A stretch of 59,252 nt of DNA from an uncultured Prevotellaceae bacterium (lineage in GTDB: Bacteria; Bacteroidota; Bacteroidia; Bacteroidales; Bacteroidaceae). A model generated the notes under the pieces. That model ran no database searches and was not told the origin of the DNA. It saw only the letters and a program-made list of their open reading frames with translations. Numbering within the stretch: the stretch's first letter is position 1; each line of letters begins with the position of its first letter. The position numbers and the translations under genes were made by a program. This document shows positions 35,597 through 44,311 of the stretch, piece after piece. The stretch covers positions 1 to 59,252 of the forward strand of contig CAMJFC010000011.1 in the NCBI GenBank assembly GCA_946404865.1. Direction: 5' to 3'.

Positions 35597-35635
35597 CTTT
35601 TTTACTCCTTTACTTTTTTACTTTTTTTACTTGCT
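35597..35635. repeat. TTTACT-type run at the 3' end of coaD
   Basis: TTTTTTACTCCTTTACTTTT and its continuation equal the runs at 22293-22340 and 51036-51090. The coaD stop codon lies inside it, so the run encodes the last residues KKSKKVKE of the protein. Confidence 0.75.
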
Positions 35636-36069
35636 TTTGGCAGAAAAGCTGTGATGTCGCGACCGAAATGTTCAAGCTCGCGCACCATCGACGAACTGAC
35701 ACTCGAGAGTGCCGGGTCGGCGAAGAGCAACAGCGTGTCGATGCCGCTGATGCGCCGGTTGATATCGGCTTGTTCGCGCTCATACTCATAATCTTTGAGA
35801 CTGCGCACCCCTTTGACGATAACCCCTGCCCCTTCGCGTCGGGCGAAGTCAACGGTCAGGTCGCTGTATGCCTTCACCTCCAGTCGCGGTTCATCGGCAT
35901 AGAGGCGTTGGATTGCCTCGATTCGTTGCTGTGTGTCTTGTCGGTAAGTCTTCCGTTCGTTAACCCCTACCCCGACAATCACCTGGTCGAAGATGGCCAA
36001 TGTGCGCTGCACGATGTCATCGTGCCCAATGGTAAAAGGGTCGAAACTGCCTGTTATCAATGCTTTCAT
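35602..36069 (-). CDS. coaD: Phosphopantetheine adenylyltransferase
   Basis: A 155-residue nucleotidyltransferase that adenylates 4'-phosphopantetheine in coenzyme A synthesis. GSFDPFTIGH (7-16) carries the T/HxGH site; VGVNERKTY, VKGVRSLKDYEYE and the SSSMVRE segment are all typical. The C-terminus KASKKSKKVKE is not conserved in the family; it is translated from the dispersed low-complexity run and appears to be an added tail. Gap to ybeY is 72 bases, to ruvB 189 bases, both repeat-filled. Confidence 0.97.
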   Translation of the reverse strand: MKALITGSFDPFTIGHDDIVQRTLAIFDQVIVGVGVNERKTYRQDTQQRIEAIQRLYADEPRLEVKAYSDLTVDFARREGAGVIVKGVRSLKDYEYEREQADINRRISGIDTLLLFADPALSSVSSSMVRELEHFGRDITAFLPKASKKSKKVKE

Positions 36070-36258
36070 GTTTGGTCGTTTAGGAGATTGGACAATAGTT
36101 ATTGGGGAGTGAAGGAGTGGAGGAGTGAAGGAGTGAAGACAATAGTTATTGGGGAGATTGGTCGTTTAGGAGTGTGGGAGGTTAGACATTACTTGGTCGT
36201 TTGAGAGGTTTTTAGGGAGTTGATGACGTTTCGCAAGTAATCACAATGTTCAAAGTTC
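36070..36258. repeat. Composite repeat between ruvB and coaD
   Basis: The whole 189-base gap is repeat-like: GGAGTGAAGGAGT units (36106-36141, identical to 22220-22255), a duplicated AATAGTTATTGGGGAG word, a GACATTAC segment and GGGAGTTGATGACGTTT (36215-36231), whose complement is at 11065-11081. On the coding strand it is C/A/T-rich and poor in G. Confidence 0.85.
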
Positions 36259-37287
36259 TTAGAACAGCGACGGCTCCATGATATTCCCTTGGTAGGGGTT
36301 GCGCCCCAAGTGCTGATAAGCCAGAGGCGTCACCATTCGTCCGCGCGGTGTGCGTTTGATGAATCCCTCCATGATGAGGAACGGCTCATAGACCTCCTCC
36401 ACCGTGCCGGCATCCTCGCCGATGGCGGTGGCAATGGTGGAGAGCCCCACCGGACCGCCGCGGAATTTATCGATGATGGTGAGCAGAATCTTATGATCGA
36501 TATCGTCGAGCCCATATTGGTCGATATTGAGTGCCTGGAGCGACAGCCGGGCGATGCTCATGTCGATGCGCCCGTCGCCCTTCACCTGGGCGAAGTCGCG
36601 CACACGGCGCAACAGCGCATTGGCGATACGGGGCGTACCTCGACTGCGGCGTGCTATCTCATGTGCCGCCTCATCATCGATGGGCACCCCCAGGATGCCC
36701 GCCGAGCGCCGTATAATGCGCATCAGCGTGTCGGGGTCGTAGTACTCCAAGTGCAGGTTGATGCCGAAACGGGCACGCAAGGGAGCCGTAAGCAGTCCGC
36801 TGCGCGTCGTGGCTCCCACCAACGTGAAAGGGTTCAGGTCAATCTGTATCGACCGGGCCGACGGTCCTTTATCAATCATGATGTCGATACGGTAGTCCTC
36901 CATGGCACTATAGAGGTACTCCTCCACCACGGGCGAGAGACGGTGTATCTCGTCGATGAACAGCACGTCGCGCGGCTCGAGCGAGGTGAGGATGCCCGCC
37001 AGGTCGCCCGGTTTGTCGAGCACAGGTCCGGAAGTGAGCTTGAATCCCACTCCCAGTTCGTTAGCGATAATATTGCTCAGTGTGGTCTTGCCCAGTCCCG
37101 GCGGACCGTGCAAGAGCGTATGGTCGAGCGGTTCGCCGCGGTATTTGGCCGCTTCGACAAACACCTCCAGGTTCTCCACCACTTTCTGCTGTCCACTGAA
37201 GTCATCGAAGTGGAGTGGCCGGAGGGCGTTTTCGAAGTCCTTTTCTCCGCGGGCCCCCTCGTGTCGAATATCGAAATTGTCGTTCAT
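36259..37287 (-). CDS. ruvB: Holliday junction branch-migration ATPase RuvB
   Basis: A 342-residue AAA+ helicase that drives branch migration with RuvA. The start at 37287 (MNDNFDIRH) is preferred; an ATG 102 bases upstream adds a leader unlike the family. Walker A is GPPGLGKTT, Walker [12 protein letters not shown], the arginine-finger region GATTRSGLL, and the C-terminal winged helix ends with [17 protein letters not shown]. Monocistronic or first before coaD, separated by a repeat. Confidence 0.98.
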   Translation of the reverse strand: MNDNFDIRHEGARGEKDFENALRPLHFDDFSGQQKVVENLEVFVEAAKYRGEPLDHTLLHGPPGLGKTTLSNIIANELGVGFKLTSGPVLDKPGDLAGILTSLEPRDVLFIDEIHRLSPVVEEYLYSAMEDYRIDIMIDKGPSARSIQIDLNPFTLVGATTRSGLLTAPLRARFGINLHLEYYDPDTLMRIIRRSAGILGVPIDDEAAHEIARRSRGTPRIANALLRRVRDFAQVKGDGRIDMSIARLSLQALNIDQYGLDDIDHKILLTIIDKFRGGPVGLSTIATAIGEDAGTVEEVYEPFLIMEGFIKRTPRGRMVTPLAYQHLGRNPYQGNIMEPSLF

Positions 37288-37354
37288 ATCGACCGCAAAA
37301 TTACGTAATTCCTTTTTATTTTTGATGTTTTTTGGCAAATAATTGCATAAAAAA

Positions 37355-37386
37355 TTTGGAGAATTGTCAAAAAGGGTGTACTTTTG
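37355..37386 (+). promoter_or_regulatory. Promoter of the CAU tRNA gene
   Basis: TTTG (37355-37358) and TACTTTTG (37379-37386) are 20 bases apart, an ideal arrangement. The tRNA begins 37 bases after the -7 box. Confidence 0.7.
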
Positions 37387-37422
37387 CATCCGCTTTTAGA
37401 TGCTCTCATGGCATTTTGAGTA

Positions 37423-37496
37423 GGACTTGTAGCTCAGTTGGTTAGAGCAACAGACTCATAATCTGGAGGTCACAGGTTCAAGCCCTGTCTGGTCCA
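37423..37496 (+). tRNA. tRNA with CAU anticodon (probably Met elongator; Ile2 possible)
   Basis: The 74-base cloverleaf has acceptor GGACTTG/CTGGTCC with one T-T mismatch, D arm with AGTTGGTTAGA, anticodon stem CAGA/TCTG with loop CTCATAA, and T loop TTCAAGC. Anticodon CAT is shared by tRNA-Met and the lysidine-modified tRNA-Ile2; sequence alone does not settle it. CCA is not encoded. Confidence 0.9.
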
Positions 37497-37507
37497 CAAT
37501 GAAAATC

Positions 37508-37540
37508 AAGCACTTACGAGTTTCTCGCAAGTGCTTTTTT
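37508..37540 (+). terminator. Terminator after the CAU tRNA
   Basis: AAGCACTT and AAGTGCTT flank an inner CGAG/CTCG stem with one mismatch, followed by a T run. Confidence 0.8.
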
Positions 37541-37546
37541 GATGTC

Positions 37547-37567
37547 TGCGTAAACAATGCGTAAACA
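37547..37567. repeat. Tandem TGCGTAAACA beside a tRNA gene
   Basis: TGCGTAAACA occurs at 37547-37556 and 37558-37567, about 50 bases after the tRNA end. Such short direct repeats can be recombinase sites, but no integrase is in the window. Confidence 0.4.
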
Positions 37568-37617
37568 TTTTGTTTCAGTTAGGGGTAGTTTTTGACACTC
37601 AGAGAAAAACGTTTTTT

Positions 37618-39297
37618 TCATATGAACTTACTGATAACAGTGCATAATTGAAGTACATCCTCATCAAAGGTGTCTTTATTGATCGCTTTGTTTTTGGAGA
37701 CTGAACGGCAGTTGTATATGGTCTGGGGGGAAAGAAAGAGCAGGCCTGCAATGTCGGCGGTATTCTTCACACCGAGCCGGATGAGGGCGAATGTGCGCAG
37801 TTCGGTGGTGAGTGTTGTAGGCGATTTCTGCTGAATGCGCCCATCTTCTATGAGCAAGGCATTAAATTCTTCAACGAAAGTAGGATACAATTCAAGGAAG
37901 GCCTTGTCAAAACGGGTGAGGAAGGTGGCGGCATCTTCTTCCGAGATACGAGCCGACGAAATGGTCTGAAGCAGTTCTTGTGCTTGATTGGCTTTGATTT
38001 TACGCTTGACAAGGGTTTGGAATTTCCCCAACTTGTCGATGTATTTAGCACAAAGGTCGATATAGATTGACGCCAGACCCTCGCGGCGCTTATTGGTGTC
38101 AACCAACCTCTGGTTCAAGTCGTGAAGTTGGGTGTTTAAATCCGTCTGTTGTTTATTGCTTTCAGCCAATTGCCGATTCAAGCCATGCAATTGTTGGTTA
38201 TTCTCAGCCAGTTCCCGTCTTCTCACTGCCAATTTACGGTTCTGCCGATAGATGAAAAAGGCTGCGCCCAGCAACCCGAGGACCAGCAGCGAAATGAAAA
38301 TGATAGAACGGCGCAGGGTTTGGTTCTGCTTTTCCACTTTTGCCTGATAGGTAGTCATGATTTGCGGGAGGATGTGTGAGATTTCAATGATGCGCAGTCG
38401 GTTATTATAGTACTTGGCATCCTCCATGGAGAGGTTAATATAGCGCTCAGCCCTTTCTATATGGCATTCGTCTTTCTGAAACAGATAGACGGCCAGCGTC
38501 TGCAGGGCAAGGTTCTCCATCGTGCAGCATTTCAAGTCGCTCAGAGCGGCACGAATCAAATACTCCTCATATTTTTCGTCATCCCCGCTCACATGGTAGT
38601 TGCCCGCCAATGCGTAGGATGCCATGGCATAAATACGCGACTGCTCATCGGTAGTCTTCAGTATATTATGGTAAAATTCTCTGGCCTTCTGTATGTCAGG
38701 TTCCACGTACACTTTGTGCTCGCCCTGATAAAACTTAAAGAGTGGGTCGTTCTCGTCAGCATACTGCATGGCCAACTTCAGGTTTTCTGTTGCTTTTTGA
38801 CGGTATAAGGGTGAAAACGTATGGTCATCGCAGTAATCGCTCCAATAGGAATAGACGGAGAAATAGGCATAATAATACTTGAATAACAACCCCTGCTCTA
38901 TTTCTCTCGTATTGTCGAGATGGCTTATCGCTTCGCTGTACAATCCTCCAATAGCCAGAATTTCTGCCAGATGGATGTTGAAAAGCGCTGTATAGTGGCT
39001 ATTCTTTTGACTCATGGCTAAGGACAGTCCTCTGTTGGCATAGGCCATTGCGGAGTCGAATTTAAACACATAGTATTCGTTGTACAGGTCATCAGTATAT
39101 TTCAAGATGGCATTACTGTCTGTCTCGCTATAGATTTTCTTCTTGAGGAAATCAATCTTTTCTCTCTTCGAATGAACATACCGCTCTCTTTGCTCAATGG
39201 TTTGGTCGAGCTCATTAAGCAATTGGCTGTTGTCTGCAAAACAGGCAACCGAGAGAATCATCAGAAGACCGAACAAGTATATTTTTTTCATGGTCAT
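37618..39297 (-). CDS. SusR-like membrane regulator with TPR sensor and C-terminal HTH
   Basis: A 559-residue protein; a second ATG two codons in (39291, MKKIYLFGLLMIL) may be the true start. A signal peptide is followed by TPR-like helices (about 25-325), one transmembrane helix (about 332-352: IIFISLLVLGLLGAAFFIY), a coiled coil of repeated LNRQLAESN-type units (about 360-405) and a C-terminal domain with DIAGLLFLSPQTIYNCRS, a LuxR-like helix-turn-helix. The layout is that of SusR and DUF6377 proteins, one-component regulators of alpha-glucan loci. It is divergent from susC with 221 bases between, and should activate that operon in response to an oligosaccharide. Confidence 0.85.
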   Translation of the reverse strand: MTMKKIYLFGLLMILSVACFADNSQLLNELDQTIEQRERYVHSKREKIDFLKKKIYSETDSNAILKYTDDLYNEYYVFKFDSAMAYANRGLSLAMSQKNSHYTALFNIHLAEILAIGGLYSEAISHLDNTREIEQGLLFKYYYAYFSVYSYWSDYCDDHTFSPLYRQKATENLKLAMQYADENDPLFKFYQGEHKVYVEPDIQKAREFYHNILKTTDEQSRIYAMASYALAGNYHVSGDDEKYEEYLIRAALSDLKCCTMENLALQTLAVYLFQKDECHIERAERYINLSMEDAKYYNNRLRIIEISHILPQIMTTYQAKVEKQNQTLRRSIIFISLLVLGLLGAAFFIYRQNRKLAVRRRELAENNQQLHGLNRQLAESNKQQTDLNTQLHDLNQRLVDTNKRREGLASIYIDLCAKYIDKLGKFQTLVKRKIKANQAQELLQTISSARISEEDAATFLTRFDKAFLELYPTFVEEFNALLIEDGRIQQKSPTTLTTELRTFALIRLGVKNTADIAGLLFLSPQTIYNCRSVSKNKAINKDTFDEDVLQLCTVISKFI

Positions 39298-39310
39298 GTG
39301 CTTTTGACGG

Positions 39311-39341
39311 CAAATTTAATAAAAATCCACAAATAGTCAAA
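39311..39341 (-). promoter_or_regulatory. Promoter of the SusR-like gene
   Basis: On the minus strand TAAATTTG (39311-39318) fits TAnnTTTG, and TTTTG (39338-39342) lies about 19 bases upstream. Confidence 0.55.
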
Positions 39342-39342
39342 A

Positions 39343-39428
39343 TTTACTATGGATTTTTTTATCAATATCATAACCTTTTGATTATCAGTATATAGCTGAT
39401 TACCATTTTTCCTTGTTTTTTACTATGG
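39343..39428. promoter_or_regulatory. Repeated TTTACTATGG words in the susR/susC control region
   Basis: TTTACTATGG occurs at 39343-39352 and 39419-39428, 76 bases apart. Between them is the imperfect palindrome TTATCAG...CTGATTA (39382-39402). These are candidate sites for the SusR-like regulator. Confidence 0.4.
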
Positions 39429-39463
39429 CATTACTGCAAAGAACAATAATACCTATATATATT

Positions 39464-39471
39464 TAACTTTG
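39464..39471 (+). promoter_or_regulatory. -7 box TAACTTTG of the second susC operon
   Basis: Exact TAnnTTTG match, 48 bases before the ATG at 39519. No good -33 box is seen, consistent with activator control. Confidence 0.6.
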
Positions 39472-39518
39472 CTGCAGATTACCGATTTAATAACCTAAAA
39501 AACAATTAACAATTGATT

Positions 39519-42509
39519 ATGCGCAAGTTTATGCAACTTCTGAACAGACGCTTAATGGTCGGCTTGCTGTCGCTGCTGATACCGTTAGGCATCCTTGCAC
39601 AGAATGCGAATGTGCAGGGAGTAGTGAAAGACCTGACGGGTGAGGCCGTTATTGGTGCTACTGTGATGCAGAAGGGAACGAGCAACGGAACAGTTACCGA
39701 CGTTGACGGTAACTTCTCTTTGAGTGTTCCCCCAAAGGCCACGTTGGTTGTCTCCTATATTGGCTATACCACGCAGGAGGTGGCTGTGGACGGCAAGACC
39801 AGCTTGGAGGTGATTCTGATGGAAGACAGCCAGACACTCAATGAGGTGGTGGTAGTTGGCTACGGCACCATGGATAAAAAGGAATTGACCTCCGCCATCT
39901 CGCACATCAGCGAGAAGGACTTCCTGACCGTGAGCTCGCTCGACCCCTCGATGATGATTCAAGGCAAGGTGGCCGGCGTTTCAATCACCAATACGGGTGC
40001 CGGCGACCCCAACAACCAAGCGAGTATCCAGATTCGCGGTGTGTCATCGCGCTCTGCCGGCCTCGGGCCGCTCATTGTCATTGATGGGGTTCCTGGTGGC
40101 AATCTGACAAACATCAACCCCAACGACATCGCCTCGTTCGACATTCTGAAAGACGGTGCAGCCTCCGCTATTTATGGCACACGGGGATCAAACGGTGTCA
40201 TCGTCGTGACTACCAAAAAAGGCAGTAAGGACGGAGCAACCCATGCTTCCTATTCCACCCAGCTGTCGTGGGACTTCATGAACAAGGAATTGAAGATGAT
40301 GAATGCCCAAGAATACCGCGACGTGAGATTAGGATGGGGTGACACCGGTGTAGATTTGGGAGGCAACATCGACTGGCTCGACGAAACCACCCGCACAGGT
40401 TTCACTCAACAGCACACGCTGACGCTGAGCGGAGGCAACGAAAAGAGCAACTATCGCATCAGTGCGGACTACCGCAAGGCACATGGCATCGACCTGCGCT
40501 CAAATCGTGAGGAATATGGTGCACGCGCGACGTTCATGCATACCACGAAAGACGGTCTGCTCACTCTGACGGCCAATATAGCACCGCGCATCATCTATCG
40601 TGATGCCGCCGACTGGAGCGTATTCAAAGATGCTATCGAGGCCAACCCGACCACACCGCTCATGGACCCCAACGACCCCGTCCGTTACTACAACTTCCAA
40701 GGACAGGTTGTGGGCAGTAACCCCGTGGAGCGGCAACGCCTTGAAACAGACCATGCCGACACTAAGTTACTCGACTGGGACGCCACCGCGAAATTGAACA
40801 TCCTGCCCCTCTTCGCCAAAGAGGGCATGACCGGTCATAACCTGACTACGCAACTAATGTTTGCCGACCACCAATATGACAACAATAATAGCTGGTTCCG
40901 CCCCTCAACAAGTACGATAGCCGTGAATAACGGTCGTGAAGGGGAGGCCAGTCGCTCATATTCGAAGGAGAGCCAATATGTCGTGGAATGGCTGACCAAC
41001 TATATGGGCAGCTTTGGCAAACATAACATCAAAGGCATGGTGGGTTACTCCTACCAATACTCGCGCTTCTCTGGATTTAACGCAGAGAATAAAGACTTCC
41101 CCAATGATGGTCTTGGCGCTGACAACCTCGGCTCCGGCGAGTATGCTAAAGAGGAGGGCGAAGTGCTCATGGGCAGTTATAAGAACGACTCGAAACTCAT
41201 CGCCTTCTTAGGCCGTGTAAGCTACGACTACGACGGAAAGTATCTGCTCACAGCCTCGCTGCGTCATGAAGGGTCTTCGAAATTTGGCGCTGACAACAAA
41301 TGGGGTAACTTCCCTGCCGTTTCGGTGGGTTGGCGCATCTCATCGGAAAATTTCATGAAAGACCTCACATGGATTGACGACTTGAAACTGCGTGCCGACT
41401 ACGGTGTCACCGGCAACCAGGACTTTGGCAGTTACCTGTCGCTGAACACAATGACGGGATTCGGCTATTACTACTATAACGGCAAGTATTTCCAAGTGTG
41501 GGGACCCGCCAAGAATGTCAACCCCAACCTGAAGTGGGAGAAAGGAAAAAACTGGAACATCGGTCTCGACTTCTCTTTTTTCAACGGCCGGCTCTATGGT
41601 TCTTTCAACTTCTTCAGCCGCCGCCAACAGGACTTGCTGGGTAACTACAAGGTCAGCGTGCCGCCCTATTTGTTTGACGAAACATTCGTCAACGTAGGAA
41701 CAATGAAAAATAGCGGTTTCGAGTTTGATTTAAATTTCCGTGCCGTCAACACCAAAGACTTCGGCTACGACATCAGCATGGTTGGCTCCACTATGAACAA
41801 TAAGTTTGTTGACTTCAGCAACTCCGAGTATGTGGGACAAGACTTTTATGACGTGGCTGGCACCGAAGACCCCTATCCTTTCTACAATCTGCAACGCATT
41901 GAGAAGGGTGAGTCGCTTGGCAACTTCTACATGTGGAAGTATGCCGGACACACAACCGACGGCGAGTGGCTGGTTTACGACAAGGATGGTGATGTGATTC
42001 GCGCCTCGCAAGCTGGCGACGATGACCGGCAGGAGGTGGGCAACGGCATGCCCAAGTTCACCATGTCGATGACACACTCTTTCCGCTATCGCAACTTCGA
42101 CCTGTCGCTCTTCTTCCGTGGCGCGTTCTTCTTCGACATCTTCAATATCCACGACTTCTACTACGGTACCCGCAACTTCACCGGCAACCGGCTGCAGAAA
42201 GCCTACGACAAGAATTTCGACATTTCCGGTTCGGCCAACCCCGTAGTCTGTGACTATTTCTTGGAGCGGGGCGATTATCTGAAACTCGACATGGCGACGT
42301 TGGGCTACACGTTCCTACCGAAGAACTGGCGCTTCATCGACCGTATTCGCGTCTATGCCACCGGTAAGAACCTGCTGACACTGACGAAATTCAGCGGCGT
42401 TGACCCCTCGACCTATCAGGTGAACGGACTGACACCCGGAGCACAAGCTTCGCGCACCTATTTCCCCTCAACGCGCCAATTCATTATCGGTCTGCAAATT
42501 GGTTTTTGA
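39519..42509 (+). CDS. SusC-like TonB-dependent transporter (alpha-glucan locus)
   Basis: A 996-residue outer-membrane transporter. The ATG at 39519 (MRKFMQLLNRR) is preferred to a TTG six bases earlier. After the signal peptide (ending LAQ) come the carboxypeptidase-like domain (NVQGVVKDLTGEAVIGATVM), the TonB plug with TLNEVVVVGYGTMDKKELT and IQIRGVSS, LIVIDGVPGG, then the barrel ending FIIGLQIGF. It heads the susCDE-GH-susB operon and should import the oligosaccharide made at the surface. It shares only general family features with the fructan SusC. Confidence 0.96.
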   Translation: MRKFMQLLNRRLMVGLLSLLIPLGILAQNANVQGVVKDLTGEAVIGATVMQKGTSNGTVTDVDGNFSLSVPPKATLVVSYIGYTTQEVAVDGKTSLEVILMEDSQTLNEVVVVGYGTMDKKELTSAISHISEKDFLTVSSLDPSMMIQGKVAGVSITNTGAGDPNNQASIQIRGVSSRSAGLGPLIVIDGVPGGNLTNINPNDIASFDILKDGAASAIYGTRGSNGVIVVTTKKGSKDGATHASYSTQLSWDFMNKELKMMNAQEYRDVRLGWGDTGVDLGGNIDWLDETTRTGFTQQHTLTLSGGNEKSNYRISADYRKAHGIDLRSNREEYGARATFMHTTKDGLLTLTANIAPRIIYRDAADWSVFKDAIEANPTTPLMDPNDPVRYYNFQGQVVGSNPVERQRLETDHADTKLLDWDATAKLNILPLFAKEGMTGHNLTTQLMFADHQYDNNNSWFRPSTSTIAVNNGREGEASRSYSKESQYVVEWLTNYMGSFGKHNIKGMVGYSYQYSRFSGFNAENKDFPNDGLGADNLGSGEYAKEEGEVLMGSYKNDSKLIAFLGRVSYDYDGKYLLTASLRHEGSSKFGADNKWGNFPAVSVGWRISSENFMKDLTWIDDLKLRADYGVTGNQDFGSYLSLNTMTGFGYYYYNGKYFQVWGPAKNVNPNLKWEKGKNWNIGLDFSFFNGRLYGSFNFFSRRQQDLLGNYKVSVPPYLFDETFVNVGTMKNSGFEFDLNFRAVNTKDFGYDISMVGSTMNNKFVDFSNSEYVGQDFYDVAGTEDPYPFYNLQRIEKGESLGNFYMWKYAGHTTDGEWLVYDKDGDVIRASQAGDDDRQEVGNGMPKFTMSMTHSFRYRNFDLSLFFRGAFFFDIFNIHDFYYGTRNFTGNRLQKAYDKNFDISGSANPVVCDYFLERGDYLKLDMATLGYTFLPKNWRFIDRIRVYATGKNLLTLTKFSGVDPSTYQVNGLTPGAQASRTYFPSTRQFIIGLQIGF

Positions 42510-42546
42510 TTATTCTTTTTCATCACGCATAATCCATCATTAGCAT

Positions 42547-44286
42547 ATGAAAACCATACACTATTATATCATGATTGCAGCCTTTGGACTCTGTGCCATC
42601 ACCAGCTGCACCGACCTGGACGAAACGCTCTACGACCAAGTGGGAACCCAAAACTACTACAACACGAAGAACGATGTTGTGCGTGCTGCATTCCGTCCTT
42701 TCGAACATGCTTTCTGGAGCATTCAAAGCCGACACGTGCTGAACGAACTCACTGCCGATCAATTGATTACACCCACCCGCGACGGTTGGTGGGACGATGG
42801 CGGCAAGTGGCGGCGTCTGCACTACCACGATTGGAATGTGGAGGACGGCGGCGATGCACAGTCGGAGTGGAACGGCTGCTTCCAGGGCATCATGCAGTGT
42901 AACTACGTCATCGAAGACCTTGAACAACTCGACGCCTCAAACTTCGGTTTCTCTGTAGCCGAGTTCGACAACCTGAAAGCCCAATGCCGCGTGCTGCGTG
43001 CCTGGTTTTACCTGCGACTCCTCGACGGTTTCCGCAATGTGCCATTGGCCGTGAGCTATAACGATGTGAGCCGGAACACCGAGACACAGGTGGAGCCCCG
43101 TGTCATCTTCGAACTCATTGAGAGCGACCTGAAAGAGAGTCTGCCCTTATTGGCAGAGAAGACATCGATGGGAGGCAACGGTTCGCTCCAAGGGCAGTGG
43201 ACAAAGGCTGGAGCCGCCGCCTTGCTGGTACGCCTCTATCTGAATGCCCAAGTCTATATTGGTGAAGAACGTTACGACGACTGTGCCAACGTCGCTCAAG
43301 ACATCGTAAACGGGACATACGGCAAATATGCGGTGGCAGACCGCTGGGATGCCGCTTTCGACTGGAACAACGACTTATGCGACGAGGTGATTTTCGGATT
43401 CCCTGCCGCTCCAGGCTACAGTTATTGGCACTATCAGGGCGACACCTACTGGTGGACAACGCCTGCCCGCGCCCGCTATTACTTCAACGATTCGAAGTGC
43501 AAGGCCGGCGACCACAACACCAAATATGCCGCCTCGCCCAGTTATGCGCCCAACGGCGAACTCTACACCTACGAGCTGGGGATGCCCATACAACGTTTCC
43601 GCGATTATGATGGTGATGTACGCTTGAAACTCTATCGCAACCTGGGCAACAACACCCGCGAGGGCATGTTCCTCTATGGCTACTTGGAATATACCGATGA
43701 GAACGGTGCGACCAAACGCGTGAAGGCACCCGAAGTGGATTATGAACTCTATATCCGAGATGCCGTAGGCAAATTCCAGTCGTTGGACCCCAACCGCTGG
43801 CTGACGGCCTCGAGCAGCACACTGCGCGATGGCGACCACAATTCGGGCTGGCATTTTGCCAAATATCCATTCTACAGCGATGACGATGCCCACCAAATGG
43901 AGAGCGACTACACGGAAATCCGGCTGCCCGAGGTCATCTACTCGCTGGCGGAATGCCGTCTGCGGCAAGGCAAAAAGGCTGAGGCTGCACGTCTGCTGAA
44001 CACGGTGCGCCGCCGCAATTATCCTTCCGACAAACTCACGGCTGCACTCTATGCCCCCGAGGGCAATGCCAACCTCGACATGCAGGAGATGCTCAATGAA
44101 TGGGGACGAGAGTTCTTCGCTGAGAGCCGTCGCCGCATCGACCTCATCCGTTTCGGCAAGTTCAGCAGTAGCACATGGTGGGATAAAACCCCAGACACCG
44201 ATGACCATACATGCATCTTCCCTATCATGCGTCCCATCTTGAATGCCAACCCCAAGCTGGTACAGAATCCTGGATATAACAATTGA
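42547..44286 (+). CDS. SusD-like surface glycan-binding lipoprotein (alpha-glucan locus)
   Basis: A 579-residue SusD/RagB protein. The lipobox is ITSCTD (Cys about 21). LDETLYDQVGTQNYY at the mature N-terminus, CRVLRAWFYLRLLDGF in the TPR part and LNEWGREFFAESRRRIDLIRFGKF at the C-terminus are typical. It forms a complex with the SusC 37 bases upstream. Specificity for an alpha-glucan is inferred from susB downstream. Confidence 0.95.
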   Translation: MKTIHYYIMIAAFGLCAITSCTDLDETLYDQVGTQNYYNTKNDVVRAAFRPFEHAFWSIQSRHVLNELTADQLITPTRDGWWDDGGKWRRLHYHDWNVEDGGDAQSEWNGCFQGIMQCNYVIEDLEQLDASNFGFSVAEFDNLKAQCRVLRAWFYLRLLDGFRNVPLAVSYNDVSRNTETQVEPRVIFELIESDLKESLPLLAEKTSMGGNGSLQGQWTKAGAAALLVRLYLNAQVYIGEERYDDCANVAQDIVNGTYGKYAVADRWDAAFDWNNDLCDEVIFGFPAAPGYSYWHYQGDTYWWTTPARARYYFNDSKCKAGDHNTKYAASPSYAPNGELYTYELGMPIQRFRDYDGDVRLKLYRNLGNNTREGMFLYGYLEYTDENGATKRVKAPEVDYELYIRDAVGKFQSLDPNRWLTASSSTLRDGDHNSGWHFAKYPFYSDDDAHQMESDYTEIRLPEVIYSLAECRLRQGKKAEAARLLNTVRRRNYPSDKLTAALYAPEGNANLDMQEMLNEWGREFFAESRRRIDLIRFGKFSSSTWWDKTPDTDDHTCIFPIMRPILNANPKLVQNPGYNN

Positions 44287-44311
44287 TAATTGACAATTGA
44301 TAATTGACAAT
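44279..44311 (+). repeat. 14-base tandem AATTGATAATTGAC units at the susD/susE junction
   Basis: Two units of AATTGATAATTGAC span the susD stop codon and the start of the next gene. The AT-rich run should keep the ribosome binding region open. Confidence 0.6.

Noticed and set aside
36289..37308. 339-codon + frame opposite ruvB
   Set aside because: Antisense shadow of ruvB, which is certain from its AAA+ motifs.
37423..37617. Integrated element at the CAU tRNA
   Set aside because: No integrase, second copy of the tRNA end or element genes follow; a SusR-like gene follows directly.
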